Of a stretch of 64,000 nt of DNA, positions 18,517-27,445 are shown in pieces. The notes below the pieces were generated by a model. That model did not search any database. It was not told the DNA's origin and worked only from the letters and a program-made list of their open reading frames with translations. Source of the DNA: JACVRW01 sp963716215. GTDB lineage: Bacteria > Actinomycetota > Thermoleophilia > Solirubrobacterales > Thermoleophilaceae. The translations under genes and the position numbers were made by a program. Position 1 is the stretch's first letter. Each line of letters begins with the position of its first letter. The DNA lies in the NCBI GenBank assembly GCA_963716215.1, contig OY970298.1:1612001-1676000 (forward strand), in the 5' to 3' direction.

Positions 18517-20478
18517 ATGGCCGACAACCTCACGCGCCAGATCCTGCGCGAGCACCTCGTCGACGGGGAGCTCGTGCCGGGTCAGGCGATCTCGTTGAAC
18601 GTCGACCAGACGCTGCTGCAGGACGCCACCGGCACCATGGCGCTGATGCAGTTCGAGCAGCTGGAGGTGCCACGCGTGCAGGTGGAGCGCGCAGTGCAGT
18701 ACGTCGACCACAACGTCATCCAGCTCGACTTCAAGAACCCCGACGACCACCGCATGCTCCAGGCGCTCTGCCGCCGCTACGGCATCCATTACTCGCGGCC
18801 CGGGAACGGCATCTGCCACTACGTGCACATCGAGCGCTACGCGCGGCCGGGCGGCATCCTCGTCGGGGCCGACTCGCACACCACCACCAGCGGAGCGCTG
18901 GGGATGATCGCCATCGGCGCCGGCGGGCTCGATGTGGCGGTGGCGATGGCGGGCCACCCCTACGAGATCGCCTGTCCCGAGGTCGTGGAGGTGCACCTCG
19001 AGAACAAGCTCGCTCGCCCCTGGGTGCAGGCCAAGGACGTGATCCTCGAGCTGCTGCGGCGCCTGACCGTACGCGGTGGCAAGAACAAGGTGTTCGAGTT
19101 CACGGGTCCCGGCACCACCGACCTCGCGGTGCCCGAGCGCGCCACGATCGCGAACATGATCGCCGAGCTGGGTGCCACCGCGGCCGTGTTCCCGCCCGAC
19201 GACAACACCCGCGAGTGGCTGCGCCGCCAGCAGCGCGAGGACGACTTCGCCGAGCTGGCCCCCGACCAGGGCTGCGAGTACGACGAGCGAGTGGAGATCG
19301 ACCTGGCCGAGCTGGGGCCGCTGGTGGCCAAGCCGCAGAACCCGGACAATGTCGTTGGGGTGGAGGAGGTGGTGGGAACGCCGATCGAGCAGGTCTGCAT
19401 CGGCTCCTCGGTCAACTCGGCCTACCTCGACCTCGCGCTCCCCGGAGCGCTGCTGGCCGGAGACGACGGGCGCCAGGTGCACGAGCGCGTGACGGCCACC
19501 GCCACGCCCGGGTCGCGCCAGATCCTGGTGGCGATCGCCGAGTCCGGCGTCTACCGCCAGCTGGTCGAGGGCGGTGTGCGCATGCTGGAGCCGGTCTGCG
19601 GACCGTGCGTGGGGATGGGCCAGGCGCCACCGTCCGACGCCAACTCGCTGCGCACCTTCAACCGCAACTTCCCGGGCCGCTCGGGAACCCCGGAGGACCA
19701 GGTCTATCTGTGCTCGCCGGCGGTGGCGGCGGTGTCGATGCTGCACGGCGAGATCCGCGACCCGCGCTCCGAGGGCGAGCCGCCCCAGCTGCTCGAGATG
19801 CCCGAGCTCAAGCCGTACGTGGACGACCGCCACATCTTCCCGCCGGCGGCCGAGGACGAGGCCGAGGCCGTGGAGATCCCACGCGGGCCGAACATCAAGA
19901 CGCCGCCGGAGCACGAGCCGCTCGAGGAGCAGCTGAGCGCGAAGATCGCGACCGTCCAGCCGGACAACATCTCGACCGGCGACCTGGCTCCTGACGGCGT
20001 GATCGTGATGTCCTACCGCTCGAACATCCCCGCGATCGCCGAGTTCACCCTGCAGCACCGCGACCCGGAGTTCCGCAAGCGCATGCAGGAGTGGGGCAGC
20101 GGCTTCATCGTCGGCGGCCACAACTACGGCCAGGGGTCCTCGCGCGAGCACGCCGCCCTGGCCCCGCTGCAGCTGGGGGTGCGCGCCGTGTTCGCCAAGT
20201 CGTTCGCCCGCATCCACCGGCGCAACCTGGTGGCGCAGGGGATTCTCGCGCTCGCGTTCGCCGACGAGTCCGACTACGACCGCGCCGAGGTGGGGCACAC
20301 CTGGACGCTCCCGAGCGTTCGCCAGGAGCTCGGCGACGGGGCCGACGAGATCAGCGTCCGGATCGAGGAGTCGGGCGACGAGTTCACGGTGACCCATGAC
20401 TTCGCTGCCAAGGAACGTGAGATCCTGCTGCACGGTGGCCTCCTCCACTACCTCAAGGAGCAGCGCGGAGCCGCTTGA
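18517..20478 (+). CDS. Aconitate hydratase, Aquifex-type (short form)
   Basis: A 653-residue member of the aconitase superfamily, matching in size and motifs the putative Aquifex-type aconitases rather than AcnA or AcnB. It has GADSHTTTSGALGMIAIGAGG, the cluster cysteines in VCIGSSVNSAYLD and EPVCGPCVGMG, and the swivel-domain GHNYGQGSSREHAAL. Possible substrates are citrate or another 2-hydroxy-tricarboxylate such as homocitrate or a methylcitrate. The tandem with acnA makes a redundant or stress-specific aconitase plausible. ATG 18517 is clear. Confidence 0.88.
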   Translation: MADNLTRQILREHLVDGELVPGQAISLNVDQTLLQDATGTMALMQFEQLEVPRVQVERAVQYVDHNVIQLDFKNPDDHRMLQALCRRYGIHYSRPGNGICHYVHIERYARPGGILVGADSHTTTSGALGMIAIGAGGLDVAVAMAGHPYEIACPEVVEVHLENKLARPWVQAKDVILELLRRLTVRGGKNKVFEFTGPGTTDLAVPERATIANMIAELGATAAVFPPDDNTREWLRRQQREDDFAELAPDQGCEYDERVEIDLAELGPLVAKPQNPDNVVGVEEVVGTPIEQVCIGSSVNSAYLDLALPGALLAGDDGRQVHERVTATATPGSRQILVAIAESGVYRQLVEGGVRMLEPVCGPCVGMGQAPPSDANSLRTFNRNFPGRSGTPEDQVYLCSPAVAAVSMLHGEIRDPRSEGEPPQLLEMPELKPYVDDRHIFPPAAEDEAEAVEIPRGPNIKTPPEHEPLEEQLSAKIATVQPDNISTGDLAPDGVIVMSYRSNIPAIAEFTLQHRDPEFRKRMQEWGSGFIVGGHNYGQGSSREHAALAPLQLGVRAVFAKSFARIHRRNLVAQGILALAFADESDYDRAEVGHTWTLPSVRQELGDGADEISVRIEESGDEFTVTHDFAAKEREILLHGGLLHYLKEQRGAA

Positions 20479-20488
20479 CGTAGCGGCG

Positions 20489-21649
20489 GTGCGGGCGCGC
20501 TTCCCGGCGCTGGCCGGCGGAGCCGCGTACCTGGACGGGCCGGGCGGCTCGCAGGTTCCCCAGCAGGTGATCGACGCGATCGACGCGTGCCTGCGCGAGG
20601 CCAACGCCAACCTCGGCGGAGCATTCGCCACGTCGGCGGCGGCCGACGACGTGATGGAGCGCGGTCGGGCGGCGGCCGCGGACTTCACTGGCGGGGAGCC
20701 CGACGGGATCGCCTTCGGCGCGAACATGACGACGCTCAACTTCCTGCTCGCTCACGCGGTGGCGCGCACGCTCCAGCCCGGCGACGAGATCGTGGTCACC
20801 GAGCTCGACCACGACGCGAACGTGTCGCCGTGGCTGCTGATCGCCGCGGACCACGAGCTGGTGGTGCGCCACGCGCCGATCCGCCCCGGCGACGTGACGT
20901 TGGACCACGACGCCCTCGAGCAGCTGATCGGCGAGCGCACGCGCGTGGTCGCCTTCACGCTCGCCTCCAACGCGGTCGGGTCCGTCACGGACCCGGCGCG
21001 CATCGCCGCTGCGGCGCACCGCGTTGGGGCGCTGGCCTGGGCCGATGCCGTGCATCTCGCGCCGCACCGGCGCCTGCGCGCGGGCGAGTGGGGCTTGGAC
21101 GTGCTGCTCTGCTCGCCCTACAAGTTCTTCGGCCCGCACCTGGGCGTCGCGGCGATTCGCCCCGACTTGGCCGCGTCGCTGCCGGCCGACCGCGTGCGGC
21201 CGTCGGCCCAGGTGCCGGCCGGGCACCGCTTCGAGACCGGCACCCAGTCGCACGAAGCGGTCGCCGGGGCGGTGGCGGCGATCGACTACCTGCGCTCCCT
21301 GGGCGACGGCTCGCTCGACCTCGCCTTCGAGCGCATCCGCGCCCACGAGGACGCGCTGGCCGAGCGCTTCCTCGGCGCGCTGCCGGAGTCGGTCGAGCTG
21401 TTCGGCATCCGCGGCGTCGAGGGGCGCACGCCGACCTTCTGCTTCAACCTCCCCGGTCGCTCACCACGCTCGGTGGCCGAGCGCCTGGGCGAGCGCGGGC
21501 TGTACGTCTGGGACGGCGACTACTACGCGCTCGAGCCGATGCGCGCGCTCGGGCTGGCGGACCGCGGCGGGGCGGTGCGCGCCGGCTTCCTGCACTACAC
21601 CTCGGAGGACGAGGTGGACCGGCTGCTGGCCGAGCTAGCTGCGCTCTAG
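20489..21649 (+). CDS. Cysteine desulfurase-like PLP protein
   Basis: About 386 residues of a class V aminotransferase fold, closest to the cysteine-desulfurase-like family related to VC1184. PLP contacts include ELDHDANVSPW and DAVHLAPH, and the lysine lies in SPYKFFGPH. These proteins lack the mobile Cys loop of IscS/SufS, so sulfur transfer is unproven. The start is uncertain: GTG 20489 lies 11 nt after the aconitase stop and just before the conserved RARFPAL. An upstream in-frame GTG would overlap the aconitase by about 40 nt. The 3' end overlaps the convergent PKD gene by 15 nt. Confidence 0.82.
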   Translation: MRARFPALAGGAAYLDGPGGSQVPQQVIDAIDACLREANANLGGAFATSAAADDVMERGRAAAADFTGGEPDGIAFGANMTTLNFLLAHAVARTLQPGDEIVVTELDHDANVSPWLLIAADHELVVRHAPIRPGDVTLDHDALEQLIGERTRVVAFTLASNAVGSVTDPARIAAAAHRVGALAWADAVHLAPHRRLRAGEWGLDVLLCSPYKFFGPHLGVAAIRPDLAASLPADRVRPSAQVPAGHRFETGTQSHEAVAGAVAAIDYLRSLGDGSLDLAFERIRAHEDALAERFLGALPESVELFGIRGVEGRTPTFCFNLPGRSPRSVAERLGERGLYVWDGDYYALEPMRALGLADRGGAVRAGFLHYTSEDEVDRLLAELAAL

Positions 21650-23566
21650 GCGCCGCGGCAGGGCTTCGGGCGCTTCGCCCCGGGCAGCCGGCACTGCTCG
21701 CGCCGCACGGTCCGGCGATGCCCCGCCGCGGACAGTGATCGTGTCCCATCCGGTGAGATGCCCGGGCCGGGTGATGATGATCGAGATCTTGGCACCGGCC
21801 CGGAGGATGCCAGTCAGCCCGCTGAACGTCAGCAGCGCGGCCTTCTTCGTCGAACGCCTGCGGAACGTGCCGCGCGGGCAGCCGCTCCCGCTGCACCTGA
21901 CCGCAAGACTCGTCTTGGAGGGGACCTGGACCGTGAACCTGGTCAGCGTGATACCCCACTGCCTGGGGAGGTACGAGACCGTGCTGTCGACGTCGGGCGG
22001 CTGGCGCAGCGGCTTGGTCCTGACCACGAAGGTTCTCGCGCGCGTGGCCGTCGCCCCACGGCTGTCAGTTACCCGCAACACCACTCTGCGGTTCCCCCGC
22101 TTGAACTTGCGCGACACGACCCGGCCCTGGGCCTCGTAGCGCCCGTCGCCGTTGAAGTCCCATTCCTGCTTCGTCAAGCGGTCGTCCGGATCGTCGGAGG
22201 TGGACGCAAAGGTCACGGACTGGTTCTCGAGTGGGCGGGCAGGCGAGATGCGGAACGACGCCACGGGGCGCACGTTGCTTCCGACCGCAAGCGACTTGGT
22301 AACCGTCGCCTGGGAACCGTCGTTGTCGGTCACGCGCAGGTGCACAGACCGTGCACCCGCGGTCGCGTAGCTGCGCGCCGCCGGCGTCGGGCCTTCGGTC
22401 TCGTATACGCCATTCCCATCGAGGTCCCACTGGTACCGGGCGATGCTCCCGTCGTCGTCCTCGGCGCGCGTGAGCCGGAAGGTCACGGGGTCCCCGATCA
22501 GCGGTGGAGCGGGATTGAACGTGAAGTCAACCTTCGGCGGGAAGTTGACCCACACGGGGTACTGGGCGACCGACATCTTCGCCGGCGTGGAGTTGTCCGT
22601 CACGCGCACGTTGACCCTGTGGCTACCGGACGTCGCGAACGCCGCCTGGACCTCGTTGACCGTGGCCCCGCTCGGTTCGCCGGCCTCGTTGTACGTGCCG
22701 TTACCGTTGAGATCCCACTCGTAGAGCGTGACCGCGCCGCCAACGTCGGAGGCCGTAGCGGTGAGCGTGACGGGCAGGCCTTGGAGTGTGATGGTCCGGT
22801 CCGCCGAGATGGACGCGATCGGCGCGGAGTCGGTCACAACCAAGGTCTCGCTGTCGACGGCCGACGCCTGCCCGCAGTTGTCGAGCGTGCGGAACCGGAT
22901 GGGCTTGGGCCCGGACGTGTCAAAGGTGTGGGTAACGGACGGTCCTGTCGCGGTCGCGTCCGGCTCGAACGTGGCGTTCCCGTCGAAGTCCCACTGGTAC
23001 GTCGCGACCCGTCCGTCGTCGGTGCCGCTTCCTTCGAATGTCGCCACCAGCCCCGGGTCGACGGGGTTCTGGGCGAACGGGCTGATGGCGGCAGTGGGCG
23101 GAGCGGAGGCCAGTGGGACCGACTGCGTCGTGGAGCCGACCTCGACGCCGTCGCCGAGGAGTGGGCCGTCAGCGTCGGGGTCGGTGTCGGCATCTGTCGC
23201 CGTCAGGGTCACGCTCTTGGCGCCGCCGGTCGCGTAGCTGTGCGGCACCGTGCTGCCGGGAGGCCCGGTGAAGCTGGTCCCGTCGCCGAAGTCGAACGTG
23301 ATCGACTGGATATCGGTCTCGAGGTCCGACGAGGTGTCCGTGAACGTGACTGTCTGACAGGCACCCGCGGGGTTCAGGTCGGTCGGCGCGTGCGTGAAGT
23401 TCGCCGTCGGCGGCGTCGCGACGACCACTTGGGCCAGCACGAGGAGACCGGCGACCAGCGCGGCCGGTAGTGAGACGCTTGGTGATACGGGAGGGTTGGA
23501 TTCATGAGAGTCCTCCGGCGGGGCGAGCCGGGGCGGAGGGCCGGACTGGATCCAGCCTAAGCGCAC
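21635..23566 (-). CDS. Secreted multi-PKD-domain protein
   Basis: A 643-residue exported protein with about five PKD repeats, recognised by FDFGDGTSF, YQWDFDGN, YEWDLNGNG, YQWDLDGNG and QEWDFNGDG, each followed by VRVTD-type strands. A hydrophobic signal-like segment (SLPAALVAGLLVLAQVVVA) lies at about residues 32-50, preceded by an unusually long n-region. The start at GTG 23566 is therefore uncertain. PKD domains are beta-sandwiches for protein or polysaccharide contact at the cell surface. No catalytic domain is seen. The C-terminal 130 residues are Arg-rich and contain a Cys pair (RCSGSGCPRG). Confidence 0.85.
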   Translation of the reverse strand: MRLGWIQSGPPPRLAPPEDSHESNPPVSPSVSLPAALVAGLLVLAQVVVATPPTANFTHAPTDLNPAGACQTVTFTDTSSDLETDIQSITFDFGDGTSFTGPPGSTVPHSYATGGAKSVTLTATDADTDPDADGPLLGDGVEVGSTTQSVPLASAPPTAAISPFAQNPVDPGLVATFEGSGTDDGRVATYQWDFDGNATFEPDATATGPSVTHTFDTSGPKPIRFRTLDNCGQASAVDSETLVVTDSAPIASISADRTITLQGLPVTLTATASDVGGAVTLYEWDLNGNGTYNEAGEPSGATVNEVQAAFATSGSHRVNVRVTDNSTPAKMSVAQYPVWVNFPPKVDFTFNPAPPLIGDPVTFRLTRAEDDDGSIARYQWDLDGNGVYETEGPTPAARSYATAGARSVHLRVTDNDGSQATVTKSLAVGSNVRPVASFRISPARPLENQSVTFASTSDDPDDRLTKQEWDFNGDGRYEAQGRVVSRKFKRGNRRVVLRVTDSRGATATRARTFVVRTKPLRQPPDVDSTVSYLPRQWGITLTRFTVQVPSKTSLAVRCSGSGCPRGTFRRRSTKKAALLTFSGLTGILRAGAKISIIITRPGHLTGWDTITVRGGASPDRAARAVPAARGEAPEALPRRLERS

Positions 23567-23588
23567 TTCTGTACCAGCGCAAATCCCC

Positions 23589-24125
23589 TCAGGAGCGCTC
23601 TGCGCGGCGTCGGATCGCCCGCAGCCACGCGACCCGGATCAGGGCGCTGCCCGGGTGGATCAGGCGCCAGTAGCGGGCGAAGCGCCGCCGCGCCGACTCG
23701 TCGGTGCCGGCGATCCGGGTCTCCGTCCTCACCAGCGTCCGGTCGCCGACCCGCTCGAGCTCGAAGTTGAACGCGGCCTTGGCCCAGCCCGGCTCGGCGA
23801 AGTCCCGGAACTCCGCCGCCTCGATGCGGCGCAGGCCGCCCGACGGCAGCCAGAACCGACCGACGCCACCAACGACCAGCTCGCCCGGCGTGTCGCGCAG
23901 CACCACGAACCCGCCGCGGCGGAAGGCGTCGAGCAGCGGGCCCCGCACCGGGGCCCGCCGGCGCAGTAGCACCGGCAACGTGCGGACCGCCATCAGCGCC
24001 ACCAGCACGGGCACCTCCCGCGCCGTCAACGAGCGGATCGCCTCCATGGTCGCGGCGGGGCTGGCAGAGGTGGTCACCGAGTGAACCTCGTTGACGTCGT
24101 AGCCGGGGAGGAACTCGTCGAGCAT
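23589..24125 (-). CDS. SRPBCC-superfamily protein
   Basis: A 178-residue protein. The N-terminal part (LDEFLPGYDVNEVHS, SASPAATMEAIRSLTARE) and the beta-rich end (FNFELERVGDRTLVRTETRI) resemble the START/SRPBCC hydrophobic-pocket fold. It probably binds a small hydrophobic ligand; no specific function is indicated. It starts 24 nt from the divergent lipoprotein gene and ends 22 nt before the PKD gene start. Confidence 0.65.
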   Translation of the reverse strand: MLDEFLPGYDVNEVHSVTTSASPAATMEAIRSLTAREVPVLVALMAVRTLPVLLRRRAPVRGPLLDAFRRGGFVVLRDTPGELVVGGVGRFWLPSGGLRRIEAAEFRDFAEPGWAKAAFNFELERVGDRTLVRTETRIAGTDESARRRFARYWRLIHPGSALIRVAWLRAIRRRAERS

Positions 24126-24135
24126 GGGGCTCGCC

Positions 24136-24141
24136 TAGTGT
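24136..24141 (+). promoter_or_regulatory. -10 element for the lipoprotein gene
   Basis: TAGTGT lies 8 nt before GTG 24150. It supports this start over the longer open frame that begins inside the neighbouring gene. Confidence 0.45.
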
Positions 24142-24149
24142 GGCGCGTC

Positions 24150-24590
24150 GTGCGCCGGCTCCTGAGCGTCCCGCTGATCGCGCTGGCCCTGCTCGGCTGC
24201 GGCGACAGCACCGAGGACGAGTACCGCGACGGCTTCGGGACCGTGAACCGTCAGCTGGTCGCCCTCGGAGACCTGGTCGGTGCGGGGCTGCGCAACGCCG
24301 GCGAGTCGGACGATGCCGAGCTGACCCGGGAGTTCCGCGGCTATGCGGGCCGGCTCGCGCAGCTCCGGGGCCAGCTCGACGAGCTGGACGCGCCCGAGTC
24401 GATCGAGCGCGAGCACGAACGATTGCTCACGGCCACAGCGGCCGTCCGCGCTTCGCTGGGTGCGATCGCCGAGGCGGCACAGCACGGGGACGCGGCGGCG
24501 GCCCGGGCCGCGACGATCGAGCTGGTGCGTGGCTCGGAGCGCCTGAGCCAGGCACGGCGCAAGCTCGCTAGGGCCGTGCGCGACCTCTGA
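24150..24590 (+). CDS. Small helical lipoprotein
   Basis: A 146-residue protein from GTG 24150, with a short lipoprotein signal (RRLLSVPLIALALLGC) and lipobox Cys17. The mature part is helical and charged, rich in Leu, Arg and Glu, and could form coiled-coil segments (about residues 45-140). No enzyme motif is present, so the function is unknown. The start was chosen because it gives a standard signal peptide and follows TAGTGT by 8 nt. Confidence 0.7.
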   Translation: MRRLLSVPLIALALLGCGDSTEDEYRDGFGTVNRQLVALGDLVGAGLRNAGESDDAELTREFRGYAGRLAQLRGQLDELDAPESIEREHERLLTATAAVRASLGAIAEAAQHGDAAAARAATIELVRGSERLSQARRKLARAVRDL

Positions 24591-24602
24591 CCCTGTTCTG
24601 GT

Positions 24603-25577
24603 TCATCGCCCGCAGCCGATCCCGATGTCGTTCACGTCGATCCCGGGCGGCAGCACGAAGCTGCGCTTCTTGGACGTCGGCGAGGTGATCATCAGCTCGT
24701 GGACGCCACCGCCGGCGGGGCGGCTGAGGTCGAGGCTCACCACGCGACCGTCCGGCAAGCCGCACGGTGCCACGTTGTTCCCGCTCGCTCCCCGCACGTG
24801 CTTGGGCTTGCGCTTGCCCTTCGGAAGCCACCAGATGGACTCGCCCTCGCAGCACCACTGGGACTCGAAGACGAGCCCCTTGCCGCGCCCCAGATAGTCC
24901 CCGTGGTGAAGGCTCCCGTCGCCGAAGACGCCGTCCACCGGCTTGCGGCCGTCGGTCGGGCGCACCCGGACGCGCGTCCCCCTGCCGTCGAGGCGCGACT
25001 CGCAGACGGACAGAGTGCCCGCCGACGGGTCGGGCGCGTCGCCGCAGTCGTGGAGCACGCGCTTCGAGTCGGCGGAGATCGCCGGATGCCCATGGATCGG
25101 CATGGATGACTTGGCGGTCACGTTGCGCGGCCGGCTCCATCCGTCGCGGGTCTTGCGGCTGACGAACAGGTCGATCCGGTCGCCGCTCGACTGCGCCGGG
25201 TAGACGACGACGCGCCCGCCGTTGCCTACCGCGGAGAAGCCCTGGACGTGCACTGTGCCGCCCCGCACCGCCTGGCCGCTCTTGAAGTTGCTCGAGACGA
25301 CCGCGAGGCACGGGTTCCCGCCGCAGCCGAAGCGCTCGCTCTGGAGGACGAGCGCCTTGCCGTCAGGCGACTGATTGAGGAACTGGTCTCCTCCCCCGGG
25401 AAAGCGACGGTCGAGCCCGGCCGAGACGTCCTGGGGCTTCGCCCCGGCGCGAGCCTCCACCCGCAAGAGCGGGCCCTCGCCGACGCTGTAGGTGATGTGG
25501 CCGGCCGCGGCGGCGGGACCAGCCGAGACGGCGAGGACGATGAGGGACAGCAGGAAAGCGGAGCGGTTAGGCAGCAT
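24603..25577 (-). CDS. Secreted TolB/WD40-like propeller protein
   Basis: A 324-residue exported protein with signal peptide 1-25 (LLSLIVLAVSAGPAAAA). Repeats of the type LNQSPDGKALVLQS, HPAISADSKRVLHDCG and NDIGIGCGR resemble TolB-like PD40 blades. Several paired cysteines (for example CGGNPC and CCEGES) suggest disulfides outside the cytoplasm. Function unknown. Minus-strand TAGGTT lies 9 nt upstream of its ATG. Confidence 0.7.
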   Translation of the reverse strand: MLPNRSAFLLSLIVLAVSAGPAAAAGHITYSVGEGPLLRVEARAGAKPQDVSAGLDRRFPGGGDQFLNQSPDGKALVLQSERFGCGGNPCLAVVSSNFKSGQAVRGGTVHVQGFSAVGNGGRVVVYPAQSSGDRIDLFVSRKTRDGWSRPRNVTAKSSMPIHGHPAISADSKRVLHDCGDAPDPSAGTLSVCESRLDGRGTRVRVRPTDGRKPVDGVFGDGSLHHGDYLGRGKGLVFESQWCCEGESIWWLPKGKRKPKHVRGASGNNVAPCGLPDGRVVSLDLSRPAGGGVHELMITSPTSKKRSFVLPPGIDVNDIGIGCGR

Positions 25578-25586
25578 GGTGGCGCA

Positions 25587-25592
25587 AACCTA
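25587..25592 (-). promoter_or_regulatory. -10-like element for the propeller gene
   Basis: TAGGTT on the minus strand lies 9 nt before the ATG at 25577. Confidence 0.35.
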
Positions 25593-25651
25593 CGCCACGG
25601 ACCGGAGCGCCGCTAACCCCCACAGGGGTGGTATCTCCAAGCCCGCCCGCT

Positions 25652-26587
25652 CTACGGAACGAAGCGGTTGAAGAACGCGATCGCCCGGTCGGCGTACTCG
25701 GCCGTGAACCCGTGGACGGCCAGCTGCACCGCCGTCTCGTTCTGGATCTCGTTCGACACCGCCACGACCGAGGCCGGCAGGCTCACGCTCGCGGCGCGGG
25801 TGACCGCGGTCTGGACGTTCGGCTCCACGCGCACCCCCTGCGCGTTCCACACGCCCGTGGCGATCAGCGCCGCCACCACCTGCTTCGACTCGCTCGCGTC
25901 GACCTCGGGGATGCGCTCGAACTGCAGCGCGCTCAGCTTGCGCTCCTGGGAGAGGTAGAACTCGGTGGGCGTGCCCGCCTGCTGCGCCCGGCCGAAGCTC
26001 GTGACCACCTGGGCGGGTGGCACTGTGAAGTCGTTGACCGAGGTCGAGAACGCCGTCGGCACCGTCAACTGGCCGACCTGCTCGAAGGGCGCTGCCGTGC
26101 GCCCGTGGCTGGCCCAGATCGCCTTCACCGGGTATCCCGCGTTGCGCCAGGCCTGCCCCCAGAGCGTGACGAAGCGAGCGCCGTTGGACATCCCGATCCC
26201 CACCAGCGGGGTGGCCGCCTCGAGCCCGGTGGTGGACACCAGGTGGGTCTGCAGCCTGCCCAGCCGCGCGAGGTCCGGGTTGGTGGTCCGCGACGCATCG
26301 GCCGCGTTCCAGCGCTGGTCGCCGGTCCGCTCGGTGGACGAGGTCGACACGAAGCCGTAGCCCCTCGCCACCAGGCGGTTGATCACGTCGGTCGTCTCGA
26401 TGCGGTCGGCGAACCGAGCGCTGCCGTTGGTCCCGTGGAACAGGTAGACCATCCCGCGCGGCTGCTGCGGAACGTACGAGATCACCTCGAAGCCCTCGAA
26501 CGTCGACCGTTGCCACTGCACGCTCGGCTTGACGGCGCACCCTGAGAGCAGCGCCGCGGCGATGCCGATCGCGAGCAGGCGCCTCAT
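25652..26587 (-). CDS. Lipoprotein alpha/beta-hydrolase
   Basis: A 311-residue lipoprotein with signal RRLLAIGIAAALLSGC and Cys17. The alpha/beta-hydrolase fold is indicated by VYLFHGTNGSARF (oxyanion region), the nucleophile elbow GMSNG and a likely acid in FSTSVNDFTVP. It resembles poly(3-hydroxybutyrate)-depolymerase-like or feruloyl-esterase-like enzymes, but the ester is unknown. ATG 26587 overlaps the stop of the next esterase (ATGA). It is the last gene of the six-gene minus-strand operon starting at 32094. Confidence 0.8.
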   Translation of the reverse strand: MRRLLAIGIAAALLSGCAVKPSVQWQRSTFEGFEVISYVPQQPRGMVYLFHGTNGSARFADRIETTDVINRLVARGYGFVSTSSTERTGDQRWNAADASRTTNPDLARLGRLQTHLVSTTGLEAATPLVGIGMSNGARFVTLWGQAWRNAGYPVKAIWASHGRTAAPFEQVGQLTVPTAFSTSVNDFTVPPAQVVTSFGRAQQAGTPTEFYLSQERKLSALQFERIPEVDASESKQVVAALIATGVWNAQGVRVEPNVQTAVTRAASVSLPASVVAVSNEIQNETAVQLAVHGFTAEYADRAIAFFNRFVP

Positions 26588-27438
26588 CCGAGGCCCAGCG
26601 CGTACCAGAGGAAGTAGGCCGACTGCTCGTTGATCAGCGCACCGTACTCGTCGCTGAGCCCGTGCCCCGCGCCGTCGATCGGTTCGAGCACGGTGAAGAT
26701 GCGCAGGTTGTACAGCGCTGCCGCATTCTGGAAGGCCCACGCGTACGGTACGACGGGGTCGGCGGTGCCGTGGATGAACAGGGTGGGGGCGTCGCCCGCG
26801 TTGATCAGCTCGTTGGTCGGCGTGCCGCCCGACACCGACACCGCGCCGCGGATGTGCGACGGGTAGCCGGGGTTGCCGCTCGTGCCTGGGTCCTCCGAGT
26901 GGGTGGCCGCGAGCACGGAGGTGACGGCGCCGGCCGACGCGCCGCCCATCGCGATCCGGTTCGGGTCGACGCGATACGTCGCCGCGTTCGCGCGCAGCCA
27001 CCGGACGGCGGCCTGGGCGTCGTGCTGGGCGGCCAGCGCGGCGTTCTGGCAGATCTCGTCGGGCGTCGGGTCGCCACCGCAGCCGGTCGGAGACAGCAGG
27101 CGGTAGTTGATGGACACGGCCACGTAGCCGAGCCGCGCGAAGAAGGTCGCCCTGGCGCGGCCGCTTGCCTTGTCGCCGGCGGTGAAGCCGCCGCCGTGCA
27201 CCCACACGAGGGCGGGGCGGCCGCCCGCCGTGTCGGCGGCCGGCTGGTAGAGGTCGAGGTTGAGCGCCACCGGGTTGCCGTTGGCGCCTGGCGCACTTCC
27301 GTAGGTCAGGTCGTTCGTGACGGTGGCGTTCGCGAAGACCGGGTCGCGGTAGCGCAGAGCGCCGTCGCCCGGGGGCCGGGGGACGGTGCAGCCGGCCAGG
27401 AGGGTGGCGCCCACGGCGAGGGCGACCAGGCTGCGCAT
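26584..27438 (-). CDS. Lipoprotein carboxylesterase/lipase (HSL-like)
   Basis: A 284-residue lipoprotein with signal RSLVALAVGATLLAGC and Cys17. It has the oxyanion motif HGGG, the nucleophile GGASAG, Asp in HGTADPVVP and His in GAGHGLS, a complete hydrolase triad. It is predicted to hydrolyse esters on the outer face of the membrane. Only 7 nt separate it from the 3-hydroxyacyl-CoA dehydrogenase gene. The pair of lipoprotein esterases with beta-oxidation genes suggests extracellular ester cleavage feeding fatty-acid use. Confidence 0.87.
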   Translation of the reverse strand: MRSLVALAVGATLLAGCTVPRPPGDGALRYRDPVFANATVTNDLTYGSAPGANGNPVALNLDLYQPAADTAGGRPALVWVHGGGFTAGDKASGRARATFFARLGYVAVSINYRLLSPTGCGGDPTPDEICQNAALAAQHDAQAAVRWLRANAATYRVDPNRIAMGGASAGAVTSVLAATHSEDPGTSGNPGYPSHIRGAVSVSGGTPTNELINAGDAPTLFIHGTADPVVPYAWAFQNAAALYNLRIFTVLEPIDGAGHGLSDEYGALINEQSAYFLWYALGLG

Positions 27439-27445
27439 GGCCCGT

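Noticed and set aside
18262..20739. Minus-strand open frame of about 825 codons opposite the second aconitase
   Set aside because: It is again antisense to a complete, conserved enzyme, and no family resemblance was seen.
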